Part shown: one piece after another, positions 33,843 through 45,345 of the stretch
How positions within the stretch are numbered: position 1 is the stretch's first letter
Layout of the letters: each line of letters opens with the position of its first letter
Assembly (NCBI GenBank): GCA_024509875.1
Contig: JAMPIV010021255.1
Location: forward strand, 130,748 to 194,747
Direction: 5' to 3'
From: Oreohelix idahoensis
Lineage: Eukaryota > Mollusca > Gastropoda > Stylommatophora > Oreohelicidae
DNA: 64,000 nt
Made by a program: the position numbers and the translations under genes
Notes under the pieces: generated by a model
Told to the model about the DNA's origin: nothing
Seen by the model: only the letters and a program-made list of their open reading frames with translations
The model's database searches: none

Positions 33843-35799
33843 TACGGACGCTTCCCTGGCAAAATTTAATAATTAGAAACCTACCCACCACAAACATATT
33901 TATAGAATGTGTGATTCCTATCTACACACATTGGGATTCTCGCCGGTGCAACGGAGTTCGTGTACTGTGCTGATATTCTCATTGTGTGATTGTCGTACAT
34001 TTTTAGATAGGTATAGAGATTTATTTGGTCCCGTCTGATTAGAGCAGAAAGTGGGGTATATGAGAAAAAAAGGTGTTGAATAGATTCCACGAGTGAATAC
34101 ATTAAGGTGAAGATCCGTCTCTGGAATGAGTGGTTTCTCTAGTCCAGTCTATCTATACGACTATCTTTAGAAGAAGACGATCTGTCAAACCTCCCTATAA
34201 GTATAATTATAAGTTTACTAAAACACCCACACACACAATTATGTGACAACAAGACACACAAACGTGAAAACTATGGTAAATGGATATGGGTCTGACCAAC
34301 ACGCTAAATTAAGTTTTGTTTAGTTTATTATCACTTAAACTTTACAACATCAAACATATATAAATCAATATAATCATGGTTACAGGCATACGAAAATAAC
34401 CCAATAAGTGCCCTTACACCCTGTTGAGAAAAGATCCCAAAATAAGTTAATAACCCAAAAGGTCAAAGATTAACACTAGGGGCTAGAATAGACAGTAAAG
34501 TTCCTGCTTAAGCTATCCAGTAAAATACTCAGGCTAGCGAAATAAAATAAAAAAAGAAGTTAGCACAATGATTGTAACAAAGGAAAATATTTTCTCTCTC
34601 TCTGTCTCTCATTCTGTCATCTGTGGCCACAAACACTCTTGCTTACCTAATAAATGGTGTATGTATCCAATGACAAATTACAATAATATGAACCTATAGT
34701 GTCAGGTGGGTTGCCCAAATCTGGCCCCAGACCAGCCTTGGTATCTAGTAATAATTTCAAAGTGGTCGCAAAAGTTGGTGAGTTAATTTTTCCTGGATGA
34801 GTCCTGTGTCACCGCATATAGTTATTGAAGCAAGACGTTCTCGGGACGTTCACAGTTATACAAGAGAAAACGTAGTTCCTGTATTGTCTAGCCTCTGGGT
34901 GCTACTACAACTGTTACGTTATGCAAAACTGATAATGATAAATCCTGTCGGCTTTTCTCTGTGATGAGTGCCGATTATGAAACAGCGAATTCTCCTAGAT
35001 ACAATCCGCTTGGGATAAAAACGACTGTCAGAAGTCTGGAAAAATGTTATGTATATTGCCATCGCGTGCTGGTAAAATTGAGTGAAAAAATCCGGGTATT
35101 TTGTAAGTCGCGTAACTAAAATTTACAGTTAATAGGTTAGCTTGTCGCCTTTGGCAATTCCTGATCACACTTGTACTGGGGACGGACGCCAAGGAAAACG
35201 ACAACTATTTCTCCTTGAGTAACTGAGAAAAGGACCACAATAGAGAAAACACACTGGCCGCTAGCTTTCACCAAGCACTATTTTGCCAAGATAACAAAAA
35301 TCATTTAACCAAAAATGATAATATCCTATGCTATCAAGCGTAAGGTATGATCTCTTATCCTCTCTGTCACCTAATTAAATTAAAAGGCACACGGTATCTT
35401 CAGCTTATACTATCGAGCGTTGCTTGACGAGTACGGGTTGGGTTTTAGGCATGCAGCCGTCCCCCCTCCGACCCGGTAAAACACTCAGCGCGCAATGTCA
35501 GTTTTAATTTAATTATGACTACGCGCCCTTTTAACAAATATCGCCTGTCATTACTAGCTAGTCGATTGTCGGCGTCTATCGTTTTGACTCATGATATTAA
35601 CACTAGTAATTAAAACAAATTTACACACAAAGAAATATAATGCGCCTACGTTTCTGTCATTTTATCCGTCACTCATTGCATTATACTAAACCGTATCTTC
35701 TGGTGTAAAAAAAATTGTTGATGGATTTTACATTGCTGAACCACTGGTAAGAGAATATCTACGCGTTTGCTATTTCGCTAGTCTTAACGGTAAGGAATA
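33843..35799. other. unassigned sequence
   Basis: Nearly 2 kb of AT-rich DNA with no recognised gene, repeat or RNA. Includes short GT/CA and CT runs (34229-34237, 34594-34612). Confidence 0.5.
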
Positions 35800-36330
35800 G
35801 CAGTGAATAAAATGGTAACACTTTTAACACATTTAGTACTTAGGCACAACTTATATTATTACCAGAAACTCAGAATAACCACTATTTTACATAGGTTTAA
35901 GCAGTGAATAGCTTAAAATTTTGTATTGCAGTAGATGTTTTAACAAATATAAAAATTAAAAACCAATGAAAACATTAACGTACCAAGAAGTGTAACAACC
36001 GTACAATTTTCATAAAACAATTTATTGATCTTGCATTATTTATTAAAGTATTTGAACATATTTACAGTGAAAAAGTAAAAATTTTAATAAATTTTAATTT
36101 GTTTTTTTTTTAGTTATATTGTTTCCCTTGCAATGGGGAAAAAAATAATGCAACCTCCCCTTACAAAACTGTGATAAGGCGTAAAGAAAAATGATTTTGC
36201 ACGTGACCAGTGTTTGTGAATGTCTTCGGTTGTTTCTTATCTCTCTGTTGTGAAGTTCATTATCAAGTGGCTGCTTGCAGATTCGATTTGTTTAGGCTTT
36301 CAACCATATTTTTTTATTAACTGATGTGTG
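35800..36330 (+). repeat. possible very diverged relative of the 50.5-51 kb block
   Basis: Only short landmarks are shared (attgtttcccttgcaatg, cctccccttac, cagtgtt...tgtttctt), in the same order as at 50752-50860 and 24250-24310. Proposed as a remote member; could be coincidence. Confidence 0.35.
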
Positions 36331-36460
36331 CGTGAGTGTGTACGTGTGTTTATACTTTTGCAGAACCTTATGTCAGCATTAGTGTTGATACCACAGTGAA
36401 AAAATTTGTATAACATATAAGGAAGAAAAACCCGAGGCCTGTAAACGGTAAATTAATATG

Positions 36461-36552
36461 AAACAAACATAAAGGTATGTTTACAGGCACTCGTAAGAAA
36501 TAAAGAAGTAGAACACTAGACAACAGAAAAACAACAGACATGAGTGGCTTAC
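36461..36552 (+). repeat. short dispersed repeat R7, inverted copy at 39.52-39.61 kb
   Basis: The stretch from cataaaggtatgttt through caggcactcgtaagaaat to caacagacatgagtggct is the reverse complement of 39520-39612 with few differences. Confidence 0.7.
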
Positions 36553-36624
36553 CCAGGATTTGAACACGCAGCTAGGCGGGGTTGTCGCACGGAAGGTCAA
36601 GTGTTCAAATCCTGGGTAGGCCAC
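36544..36624. repeat. 25-bp palindrome with tRNA T-arm-like sequence
   Basis: Left arm 36544-36567 and right arm 36601-36624 are reverse complements with one mismatch, around a 33-bp GC-rich spacer. Each arm contains a B-box-like GTTCAAATCC, reading outward from the spacer on one strand and inward on the other, so the structure resembles two tRNA 3' halves placed head to head. Confidence 0.88.
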
Positions 36625-37883
36625 TGTCGTAAATTTATTTTGAGAGAAAGAATCTTAGAAATAGTAGTCGGGTTTAGAGTGTAGAATGATGGTGAAAAGC
36701 TCAGTGATAGAAATGTAGAGAGTAAATAGTTGCTTCACAGAGTGCTGGAGGAGAGTAAAGACACACTTATTTACGACAAATCGTTTCTCTCAATCTACTC
36801 TTTAGGCTCATACTGGTCAAACAATTATTGCCAGTTTCCAGACACACACCTCCTCTCACACCGATTTGGTGCTTCAAACACACAAACAACGTGGATACAA
36901 CTATCTTAAACAAATAGGGTAAATTTGGGATTTGGGTAGTCCAACACAATAACGATTAAATTTATGTTGTTTATTAAAGTTAAAAAAAGCAATCACTACA
37001 AAGATCATGTGTTTACAGCAAGAATTATTAAAATTACAGAAAAATGCAAATAACAAGGTAGGGAGGGGGTGAAGAAGATTGGTATTGACTAAGCCCGTCC
37101 CGCTTATTAGACAAAGATAAATCCAGTGCAAAGATAGATAGTTATCAGGAACGTAGGTAAGTTAACCTAACAGTGAAGTTAATTACTCTGAAAGAGGTGT
37201 TTCAAAATTAGGTATAGGTGGTAGAAAAAAACCTGTTCTTCCCAATTGTTCTTCCCTTTACTAAAGCAAAGAAAAGGAGGGGGGTTTAAAACAGAGTTTA
37301 TCAAAAACTATCCCACTTAAAGGAACAATGCCAGGGATACAGAAAATGTATTACCCGGTAAGCAAGTTAACAAATGGGTTACAAAAAAAGATTAAATTTC
37401 CTGTCATTCATACACGCGCTAGCAAAGGCCTTCACTCATCTTGCTCTAACTTACCGATTGTGAAAAAATCTGGCACTCCATAGAATAACACAACAGCAGT
37501 TACACCTCAAACTAAATGTATGAGTGTTAGTCAAGTTCCAAACCCCAGATTAGCGGGTAAGCGGTCAGCACATAAAAGGATCCCGTAATCGCTGGAAAAT
37601 GAATCTGTATTTGTGTCTCTTTTCTTAATAACAGTTTCTATGGGAGGACACGGTCTCTGATACCGGGGTGAGGATGGTGTGGTCTATTTGACTTTGCCGC
37701 TGATAATAAAAATTATTACGCGTGCTGATACACTTTATCCGTGAGGTATGGTTTAAGTCCAGGGAGAAAACTAGTCACATCACTGTTTAGGTAAATATGT
37801 ATTCTCTCTCTGTGTCAGTAAACTAACAAAAGCTCGGGCCAGTGTTCTTCTTCCCGTTACAACTTAGTTTACTTGATGGTGTG
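36625..37883. other. unassigned sequence
   Basis: No recognised gene or repeat. Confidence 0.5.
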
Positions 37884-38176
37884 TTAACTCTTTAACCACC
37901 AAGAGCCAGTATACAGTACTTCCCTCTAGACCCATTTGGCCCAATCAACAGTATACTGGCTTTCGTATCTATTGATCCTTTCTAATGATGTTTTCTAATG
38001 TTGACAACTCAAAAACGCTATTTTCTTAAAGTATAGCCATTCATTATGGACTTTTGTTATTTATGAAAATGAACATTAAAAAAAAACTATTTCCAAACAA
38101 AAACAATAAAAAAAACTGGTATGGCTATTTTTGTTTGGGCAAAACCCACTTTTTTGCTTGGGACTGAAAGAGTTAA
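37884..38176. mobile_element. TTAA-flanked MITE candidate (piggyBac-like ends)
   Basis: A 293-bp segment bounded by TTAACTCTTT at the left and its reverse complement AAAGAGTTAA at the right, consistent with a TTAA target duplication plus short inverted ends as in piggyBac-derived MITEs. Near the left end an internal hairpin pairs gccagtatac (37906-37915) with gtatactggc (about 37951-37960). No coding capacity. Confidence 0.55.
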
Positions 38177-39516
38177 ATTTGTCTTTGGGTGTGCTTTCTT
38201 TGCTATAAGTTAGATAGCGGAATTCCAAACATAGAATCGCCTCAAAGATTAAAAATTTACACAGTCACAACAAGTTCTGAGTCAGGGAGACTCTACACAC
38301 TGTTTATGCTTTGCTATGCTTAGATTGATTTGCTGGGTTGCAAAAGGGATCATTCTGTATATGAAAAATAGAAAACATGTAATTCATATCGAAAAATCCA
38401 ATAACATTCTACTGCACGATAAATTTCCCATTAAGACTATTTTATGTACGCTCGCGTATTTAATTATGTATTTAATAAACACTGCGCGAGTGTTAGTGGT
38501 TAAAACACTCATCTATAAATGTAGGACTTAACTAAATTTATTAATTATAAATTCCTTCGCGACTTTAAAAGTTAATTTAAGCATTTAACATCTATTATCT
38601 TTTGGAAATAATATAGCAGGTATATCATTACATTTACAACTAGAACTATTGAGATGGTCTAATTTAATAGATTTAAATTAACACAAAATCCAGTGAAATA
38701 GAATGAATGAACTAGACCACTGATCACTTTACACAATATATATTTTACCGTTTTGCACAGAAATAGAGTTCACTGCAAATATGTATAACAATCCATGGGA
38801 TAATCTAGCAGGATTTCAAATATAGCTAGTGCTTCTGTAAAGGTCTGGCCAACGAGTGATAAAGTGTATTTCTACGTGGTCTGTATATATATAGAATGAA
38901 ATGAAAGATGAGTGGGACATGAGAAACTTGACACCTTTTTAGATCTCAGGACACTTTTGGGGATCTGACCCCCAGACTAAAGAGAGATGCCGCCCCTGGA
39001 TCTCGTATCTTCGCTCGCTGCTTGCGTTCCGGCTTTCCCCGTTCGCTTTCACTGCGATCGGTTCTGCGTTTGGCACGGAGATGCGAAATACCGGCAGGGA
39101 ACTTGCGTCGCTCGTCAGGGACCACTACTGTCTTTGATCGTGGCGCTAGTCTTTCCTGAGATCCCCCAGTCTGTGCCTTTGATCGTAGTCGCTGCTATCT
39201 GTTTGATTCTGGCACCGCCCCCTCTGAGCAAAGTTAATGAAAATACTGCATATGATTGCTCAAGAGATGACCATGGGCGTGATTTAATCTCTCCTTAAAT
39301 CAATGCGATGACCAGAATGAACGGTAGATAAACTGTCCACATATCAATCAGCAAAGGTGTTGCCAATCTGCGTGGAAAGGTTGCATAGCTAATAAGTCCA
39401 GGTGAAAAGAAAAATCCCGTTTGACGAAAGGTTACAATATTTCGGGAGCACTGATGTTATCCAAGGGGTCGTTACGAAGAGTCGTATCATATCATTCAGG
39501 GTCGGCTGCGTTCGTC
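38177..39516. other. unassigned sequence with one GC-richer stretch
   Basis: AT-rich apart from 38985-39235, which is noticeably richer in G+C and supports an open frame of 103 codons from 38987. That frame has no recognised motif and a hydrophobic C-terminal half; I do not call it a gene. Confidence 0.45.
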
Positions 39517-39612
39517 TGTCACAGCCACTCATGTCTGTTGTTTTTATGTTGTCTTGTGTTCTACTTCTTTATTTCTTACGAGTGCCTGAAAAAACATACC
39601 TTTATGTTTGAA
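39517..39612 (-). repeat. short dispersed repeat R7, minus copy
   Basis: Reverse complement of 36461-36552, here without the palindromic extension. Confidence 0.7.
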
Positions 39613-39939
39613 ACAATTTTATTTGTTTTAGACAAGAAACAAATATACGTAAAATATATAATAACAGAAATAACAAACATGGATATAAAAAAATTGAAAA
39701 ATGGAAATTATAAATTCGAAAACAAAGCAAATTTAAACTTTGTTGAGAAAATGTCTTATATCTTTCATAATAATGGACCACGTGACTGAGGTAACTAATG
39801 TTAGACGTGACCTCACTTGACGTGTCCAATACATCTTGATTACCACAGACGATGAGCATGGGCCGTGTAGTCTTTACTTTTATATTTTGAGTGTTAGTCC
39901 GTTAAATTCTGCCACAAGTAGACTTGTCCTTGTCAAAGA

Positions 39940-40250
39940 TTGCCTCCCCTGCTTTGCAGTAGTGGTCCACCAGTGGCCAAAACGCAAGAGTATCTAACAT
40001 GGGTCGTCAAAGGTGTCTACCTTCGCTCAAGATTACTCTTGTCAGAGTCTTAGATAGAAGGGTAATGACGCTTTTATCCCAAGGAAGTGTCAAAAAGATA
40101 TTTCTGTAGTCAAGAACAATGCTGCTTTGGCAGGGCAATTGTTAACGTATATCGGTCCGCCGCCTTTTGTGAAGAACAAAGCAATCGTTTTAGCCTGTTC
40201 AAGCCCCTATCTGGTGTAAATCGAACGAAATTCCTTTTTACAAGGCGTTG
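39940..40250 (-). repeat. R1-related dispersed repeat
   Basis: Matches 11600-11870 in the same orientation (gcagtagtggtccacc, aagattactcttgtcagag, gggtaatgacgctttta, caagcccc). Its first part is the reverse complement of the R1 end block. Confidence 0.7.
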
Positions 40251-40367
40251 CTCTACATATGTAAATATATCTCTAAAGGTAATATATATATATATGGGTG
40301 GGTTTGAAAAAAAATCGAAAAAAGGTGATTCGTCTTACGAGGACAGAAGACAAAGAAAGTAGTCTAC

Positions 40368-40392
40368 GTTACGGCCACAAGGCCTTCGTCAG
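40368..40392 (-). other. hammerhead-core-like motif
   Basis: On the minus strand: CTGACGA, AGGCC-TTGT-GGCC (4-bp stem, 4-base loop), then GTAAC. The stem and the CTGACGA element are as in a hammerhead ribozyme; GTAAC replaces the canonical GAAAC, so self-cleavage is doubtful. Confidence 0.45.
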
Positions 40393-40412
40393 GAAAAGAA
40401 AGAAAGTGAAGG

Positions 40413-40535
<123 letters not shown>

Positions 40536-41584
40536 TGAAAGAGTCTTGCTCATACGTTTGCATTCACACTTAAAATAACTGAATCAACTATGATTGTTAT
40601 GTTTTAAAATAACATATAACACATTTAATAATCAGTTAGTTCTAACAGGTTAAAACAGAGATAAATGGGGGTGAATTTTAGAGGTACATCAAATTTCTTT
40701 TCATTGAGACTTGGGTTGAGGATTTAAATTGAAAAAAAAAATGTAATGTCCGTTTGCTGGTGCCTTTTACAAGCACTTAACTGGTAATAAGTGAGTCCTG
40801 TAGCCTTGGTTTCGTCAATTATTTTGTGATGATGACACTTCACAGTCTGATATCTTAGTTCTTCGAACGGACAAATAGCTTCGTTCGACGAACTTTTGGA
40901 CAAAATAGAAAGAACAAATGCCTCTGCTAAGTACATTTGTGGGCTGCAAATTAACAGGCGCATTATCTCGTTGTCCACCCACCAATATTAGTCTCTCAGA
41001 ATGAGTAGCTTCTTGAGTATACACAGCGTAACTCAAGGAAGATGTTTAGAAATCACCAATATTTTTCTGGGTATTAAAATGGGGAATATGTGTCTGGACA
41101 GCGTGAACTGCAATGATTTGCCTAAATTACAAGTAACAAGGTACAAATATCTCACAAAATGATCTAATACACTTTAGCCACATGTGATGTAATCATCACT
41201 CATCACCGCTCCAGTCGGAGTCTGGGGTTACCTCTGCCATCGGTTATCTGTACTTCTAGCAAATAGAAATCACCAGCGCTTGCTGAAGTGGTTTATGAAT
41301 ACATTTGTTTCATATTTTGAGGTTGCCAGCATCATATATAACCACTTAGCAAGAAAAACATGTTAAATTCACATGTGTAAAATAAATGTTTACACTTACC
41401 CTAAAGGATTTTTGGAACACAATCTCCTGGTACAGTTTAGAATGTACGCTAGCAACTTAGGATAGATGTTTTCGAATCAGTTGATCTGGAAATTTGTTTT
41501 TTCCTCTTATAGACAAGTGATCTGATTCCTTAGGATTCCAGTCTTCGTATTTTTAACTGCGGTGTAGTGAAATGTCTGATTCAC
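40536..41584. other. unassigned sequence
   Basis: No recognised features. Confidence 0.5.
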
Positions 41585-42080
41585 ACTACGGCAATCTAAT
41601 TAACTCTGGCCAAACCCTGCGCCTGTGAACGGTGGTTTGGATTTAGACAAGTAAGTGAGTGAAGATAAATGGTTTGGAAAAAATGAATTGAGTTGTTAAA
41701 AGACTGCTTGTCTTTGTTGAAGGGAAGTGATAAGTGTGGAGAAGTGCATTGAGCAAAGGGTTTCGTGGTTTCCACTTTGAAGATGTAGTAGTTATGTTTA
41801 AAGTTAAGCATATTAAGTGAGTCCAAAATTGTGGTGGGACAAATTTGCAAGTAAAGTTGTTGTAATAAGAATTGAAGAGAAGTGTATTTTTTTGGGTTGT
41901 AATCATCAAAGGGAGATAACTTGGAATTACGTCCCTTGTAAGTTTTGGTGGGTGAGCAAGAAAAAAATACGCACGAGAAAGTTGTGGTAGGATAAACACA
42001 TTTTTAGGAGTGAACGGAAAATGTTAGAACGGGGATTAGAGAATCTGATTTTGAACGCGCTGAGATAAGTTAGCAAGTGT
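41585..42080 (-). repeat. dispersed repeat R2, minus copy
   Basis: Reverse complement of 8040-8652; see that entry for the shared stretches. A 118-codon minus frame inside it (41999-41643) has no homologous frame in the other copy, which argues against coding. Confidence 0.65.
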
Positions 42081-42839
42081 GTGCTAGAGAGATGGTAGTT
42101 TGGAAGTTCATTAGTGAGTGAGATTCTTGATATTCTTGGAAAACAAGCATTTTGTTGTGGTTGGCTGCTGTGGTTACAGACACGCCATAGAAAGAGTTAT
42201 GCTAACAAGTTTGTCCAGGTTTTGTGTTTTTCAAGACAGCAGGTATTACTGCAGTTTTTATATTGAAGAAAGACTCTTCAGATAAAACAAAGACAGACGT
42301 AGTGATCAGATAAACTGGTAGACAATCAACATTCCTGGCAGTGGTAGGCCAGTCTTCTAACAAGATACACCAGAAGGTCACTAAGTGAAACGTTATAAAG
42401 ATAAACTAACTTTTCTTAGAAGATCACCCAGGTGACAAAAGAGTGGAAAAATTAGACGAGAGCAGATCAGTGGCAGATATGTACAAAAATATGATTTTTG
42501 GATGTTCGTTGAATTGAGAAAATGTACGGAATGGAAATTATATCAAGTTGAATGTAAAAATCTATGACATAGATTCGCAGAAGAGAGAAGCGGATTCTAT
42601 TTTATGTAAATAAAACTTTGAAGTTCGTTTTACTGCTGTTGGAGTACAGTGTGTCAACAGAGTTAGAAACCATCAACCATCTGTACGTCTTTTCTAACAG
42701 TGCACTTCATCACTTGTTTACAGCAGAGTGTTTAAATTGTCTGCTCACACATGCTGACCACTGATTAGGGCAGTGATCTGAACCTATGACATCAACACTA
42801 TACGAACACCATAAAAAAATTGCAAACCTTAACCCACGC
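42081..42839. other. unassigned sequence
   Basis: No recognised features. Confidence 0.5.
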
Positions 42840-43550
42840 AATCACGCCACACGCCATACTTTGTAGGAACGGTTTGATACACAGACCAGTCAGAACGCTC
42901 CGTTAGGCCGTGTTTACTACAGCTTTGGATAAATAAAATGGAAATCCAAATATGTGCAAATAGGAATCGCAGGACAATTAACTACATCAGTATGAAAGAC
43001 GTACCACCTGGAAGAGGATACCAAAACGATATTGGGGATGTTGCTCTACATGTCTGTACAAAGACTTTTACGACAAGTAGTATAATAAGAGAGAAAATCT
43101 CTAGTGAATGCATCGCAGCTTCAGGTTAGTCCATTATTTAGATGTGTAAAGTACGCATAGAATAAAATGCATTTAGGAATCAAAAAGGTTGTTTACTAGA
43201 AATATGTAGAATAATATAGGGCGTATTTTAAACTTTACATGAATAATTTCGCTCCAGGAATAACTTAGATAAATAAAATCTTAGTTTTCCTGATTTGCAA
43301 AGTAAGCAAAATTTACCAATATTTTCAGAACACAAAACACATTCATTGGGGAACTATCTCGGACGCTCGAGGTCATACTATATATAGCGCGTGTCTAACA
43401 GAATCAGGTCAGTCACAATATTTGAAATTTACAGCGAGCGGCAAAAGAAAGCAAGTGTTAGTGGAAGCGATTTGCCTTCTGTAGTTGAAAGCAGACCATA
43501 AACAACCATTAACAGCTCGTCTGCGTGAGTGCCTGAGGGTAAGAACGAAG

Positions 43551-43551
<1 letters not shown>

Positions 43552-43625
<74 letters not shown>
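43552..43625. repeat. (TA)n microsatellite
   Basis: About 74 bp of TA, at the same position within the segmental duplicate as the TA tract at 62019. Confidence 0.98.
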
Positions 43626-43629
<4 letters not shown>

Positions 43630-44274
43630 TGTGTATTTCTAGTGAGTGATCCACATGTGCGATAGGAAGTGGGTAGTTGTGTTAAAAAAATCACATTTTA
43701 ATATAAGGAAGTATGAAAGGAATTGGATTACTGTATAGTTTGATATATTACTTAGTAGTTTTATTCACGACCAAATTATTGTAGGGAGGCGGATCATGGT
43801 AAAAGGATTATAAATAAGGATGTAGAAGAAATTTATGATCACAGTGAACTGAATTGATTGTTGCTACTATATTATGTCTTGTGCATCTGCTAGCACTCTG
43901 TCTGAAACTGTCTATCATCTCCATCTGTGTCACAGGGGGATATTGATAGAAAAATACCTAGGTTGCATTTAACTTCGTTTCAAGGTTTTATCCTGTCAAA
44001 ACCTAACAAATATACAAGAAGCATCTCTTATTGAGGTTACGACGGATGCAGTGCCGGTCTATATCAGAGGACCAGACATCTCGTGTATACCCCTTAGAAG
44101 AAGTTCAGCAAATATTTCCATCCAGTATCAGAGGGAGCCATCTTCAGTGACTCAGATAAGTTGCCCACAAAGGCAACTGCACAGCATATCCCCGTTCACC
44201 AAAAATAAAATTTAACAGTTTTATGATGACTATAGCCTATCAGTTGGAAAGAATTCAAGACTAATCGACAAATA

Positions 44275-44541
44275 AGAGAAGACTCTAGGCAGAAATATGT
44301 CTCCGACTATATAAGGAAAAGACGATGGTCATATATCGGTCATGTCCTACGAATGCAAAACAACAGAATAATCTGAGGGTAAGCGGAAAAAAGGAAGACC
44401 AAAAGAAACACTCAGAAGAACAATAATAAGAGAAGGAAGAACGTTGGGCCTAAATAATGTGCAAGAGCTAAGAGGAGTGGCGTCACAACGAACAACCTGG
44501 AGAGCACTGGTTTCTGCCTTATGCGCCGTGTTTGGCGCTTA
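44275..44541 (+). pseudogene. LINE C-terminal fragment (family J)
   Basis: Translation shows the LINE C-terminal region: RRWSYIGHVLRMQ, a broken TPEGKRK-type basic segment (with two stops), then GLNNVQELRG and TTWRALVSALCAVFGA, ending at a TAA near 44541. Two small frameshifts separate these parts. Only about 90 codons are left, and no RT motif. The sequence is distinct from families B and D. Confidence 0.8.
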
Positions 44542-45184
44542 AAGAATTTATTATTTATTATTATTATAGCCTTGTAGATCTTCAATCAGAACTGTGAGAT
44601 TAACAAATATTAATTAATCAGAGAGAGACCAACCAAGCAAGACTTTCTCTATAGTGATAGACATTTTAATTCAGTGAAAGACTTTGTTGAATATTTTATT
44701 ATTTATTTAATGCTATAATATGATTTCTTTTTTTTTAAACACTTTTCATACAGAAAAGAGTAAATGTACAAAGAAATTGTAAATATTTACCAGCAGACTT
44801 ACTTAAATTCTTTAAGTTAAGTTACAGTCTTTATTGGTGAATTACATTAAATAATTACCCATAGCAGAGTTAATAACAATAACACCCACCATATTAACAG
44901 AGGAGGATCTGGAGATGTATCAAATATGGACTCAGAGTACTACATTACCATTCTCTCTGGGAACTTATACAGCTTGACCCTACCTTTGTTGTCTATACAC
45001 CCTTACTCTTTTCAAAGAAGGGGTATTACTGATAAGACCAGACTTTTCTCTGGCACTATCCTGGTATCATCTGATACACCTTTATGTCCAGGATATCTTA
45101 TGAAATTCAATAACAATCTACCCTCTCGCGACATGCGGGTTTACTTTTTTAAGTTTTAAAGTTGCCCAAATACTTTGTCACCCA

Positions 45185-45345
45185 TGTGTTACCGGGGCCC
45201 GAAATGGGAGCAAAGAATAGTAACACTGTACTATACCTTGCTTGTCGTAAAGAGCGATTAAGGCGGGTTGGGCATGGGGTTGGTTACCACATCCCGTAAA
45301 AAATTTTTACCACAAAAACTTCGACAAGTCAAATAAAGAAATACT
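45185..45345 (+). repeat. isolated 5' end of LINE family D
   Basis: Matches 32590-32430 on the minus strand: gaatagtaacactg, gcgggttgggcatggggt, ggttacc.catcc.gtaaaa and ccacaaaaacttc. It covers the 5' UTR and the first codons, then homology stops. Confidence 0.8.

Larger units (their letters stand above)
42840..45150 (+). repeat. segmental duplicate, copy 1 (pair of 61.31-63.66 kb)
   Basis: Collinear with 61310-63660: gccatac.ttgta.gaac at the start, gtaccacctg, taagagagaaat, ggttagtccat.atttat, acgcatagaataaaatgca, gaataa..tcgctccag, ccattaacagctcgtctg, a TA tract at the same place, then atgtgtatttct, aaatatttaccagcagactt, gaccctacctttg, tacacccttactctttt, gataagaccagact, ggcactatcctggtatc and cctctcgcgacatg at the end. 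Identity is moderate. This copy contains a LINE C-terminal fragment that the other copy lacks. Confidence 0.85.

Noticed and set aside
41643..41999. 118-codon minus frame
   Set aside because: Lies in dispersed repeat R2; the other copy at 8.0-8.65 kb has no matching frame.
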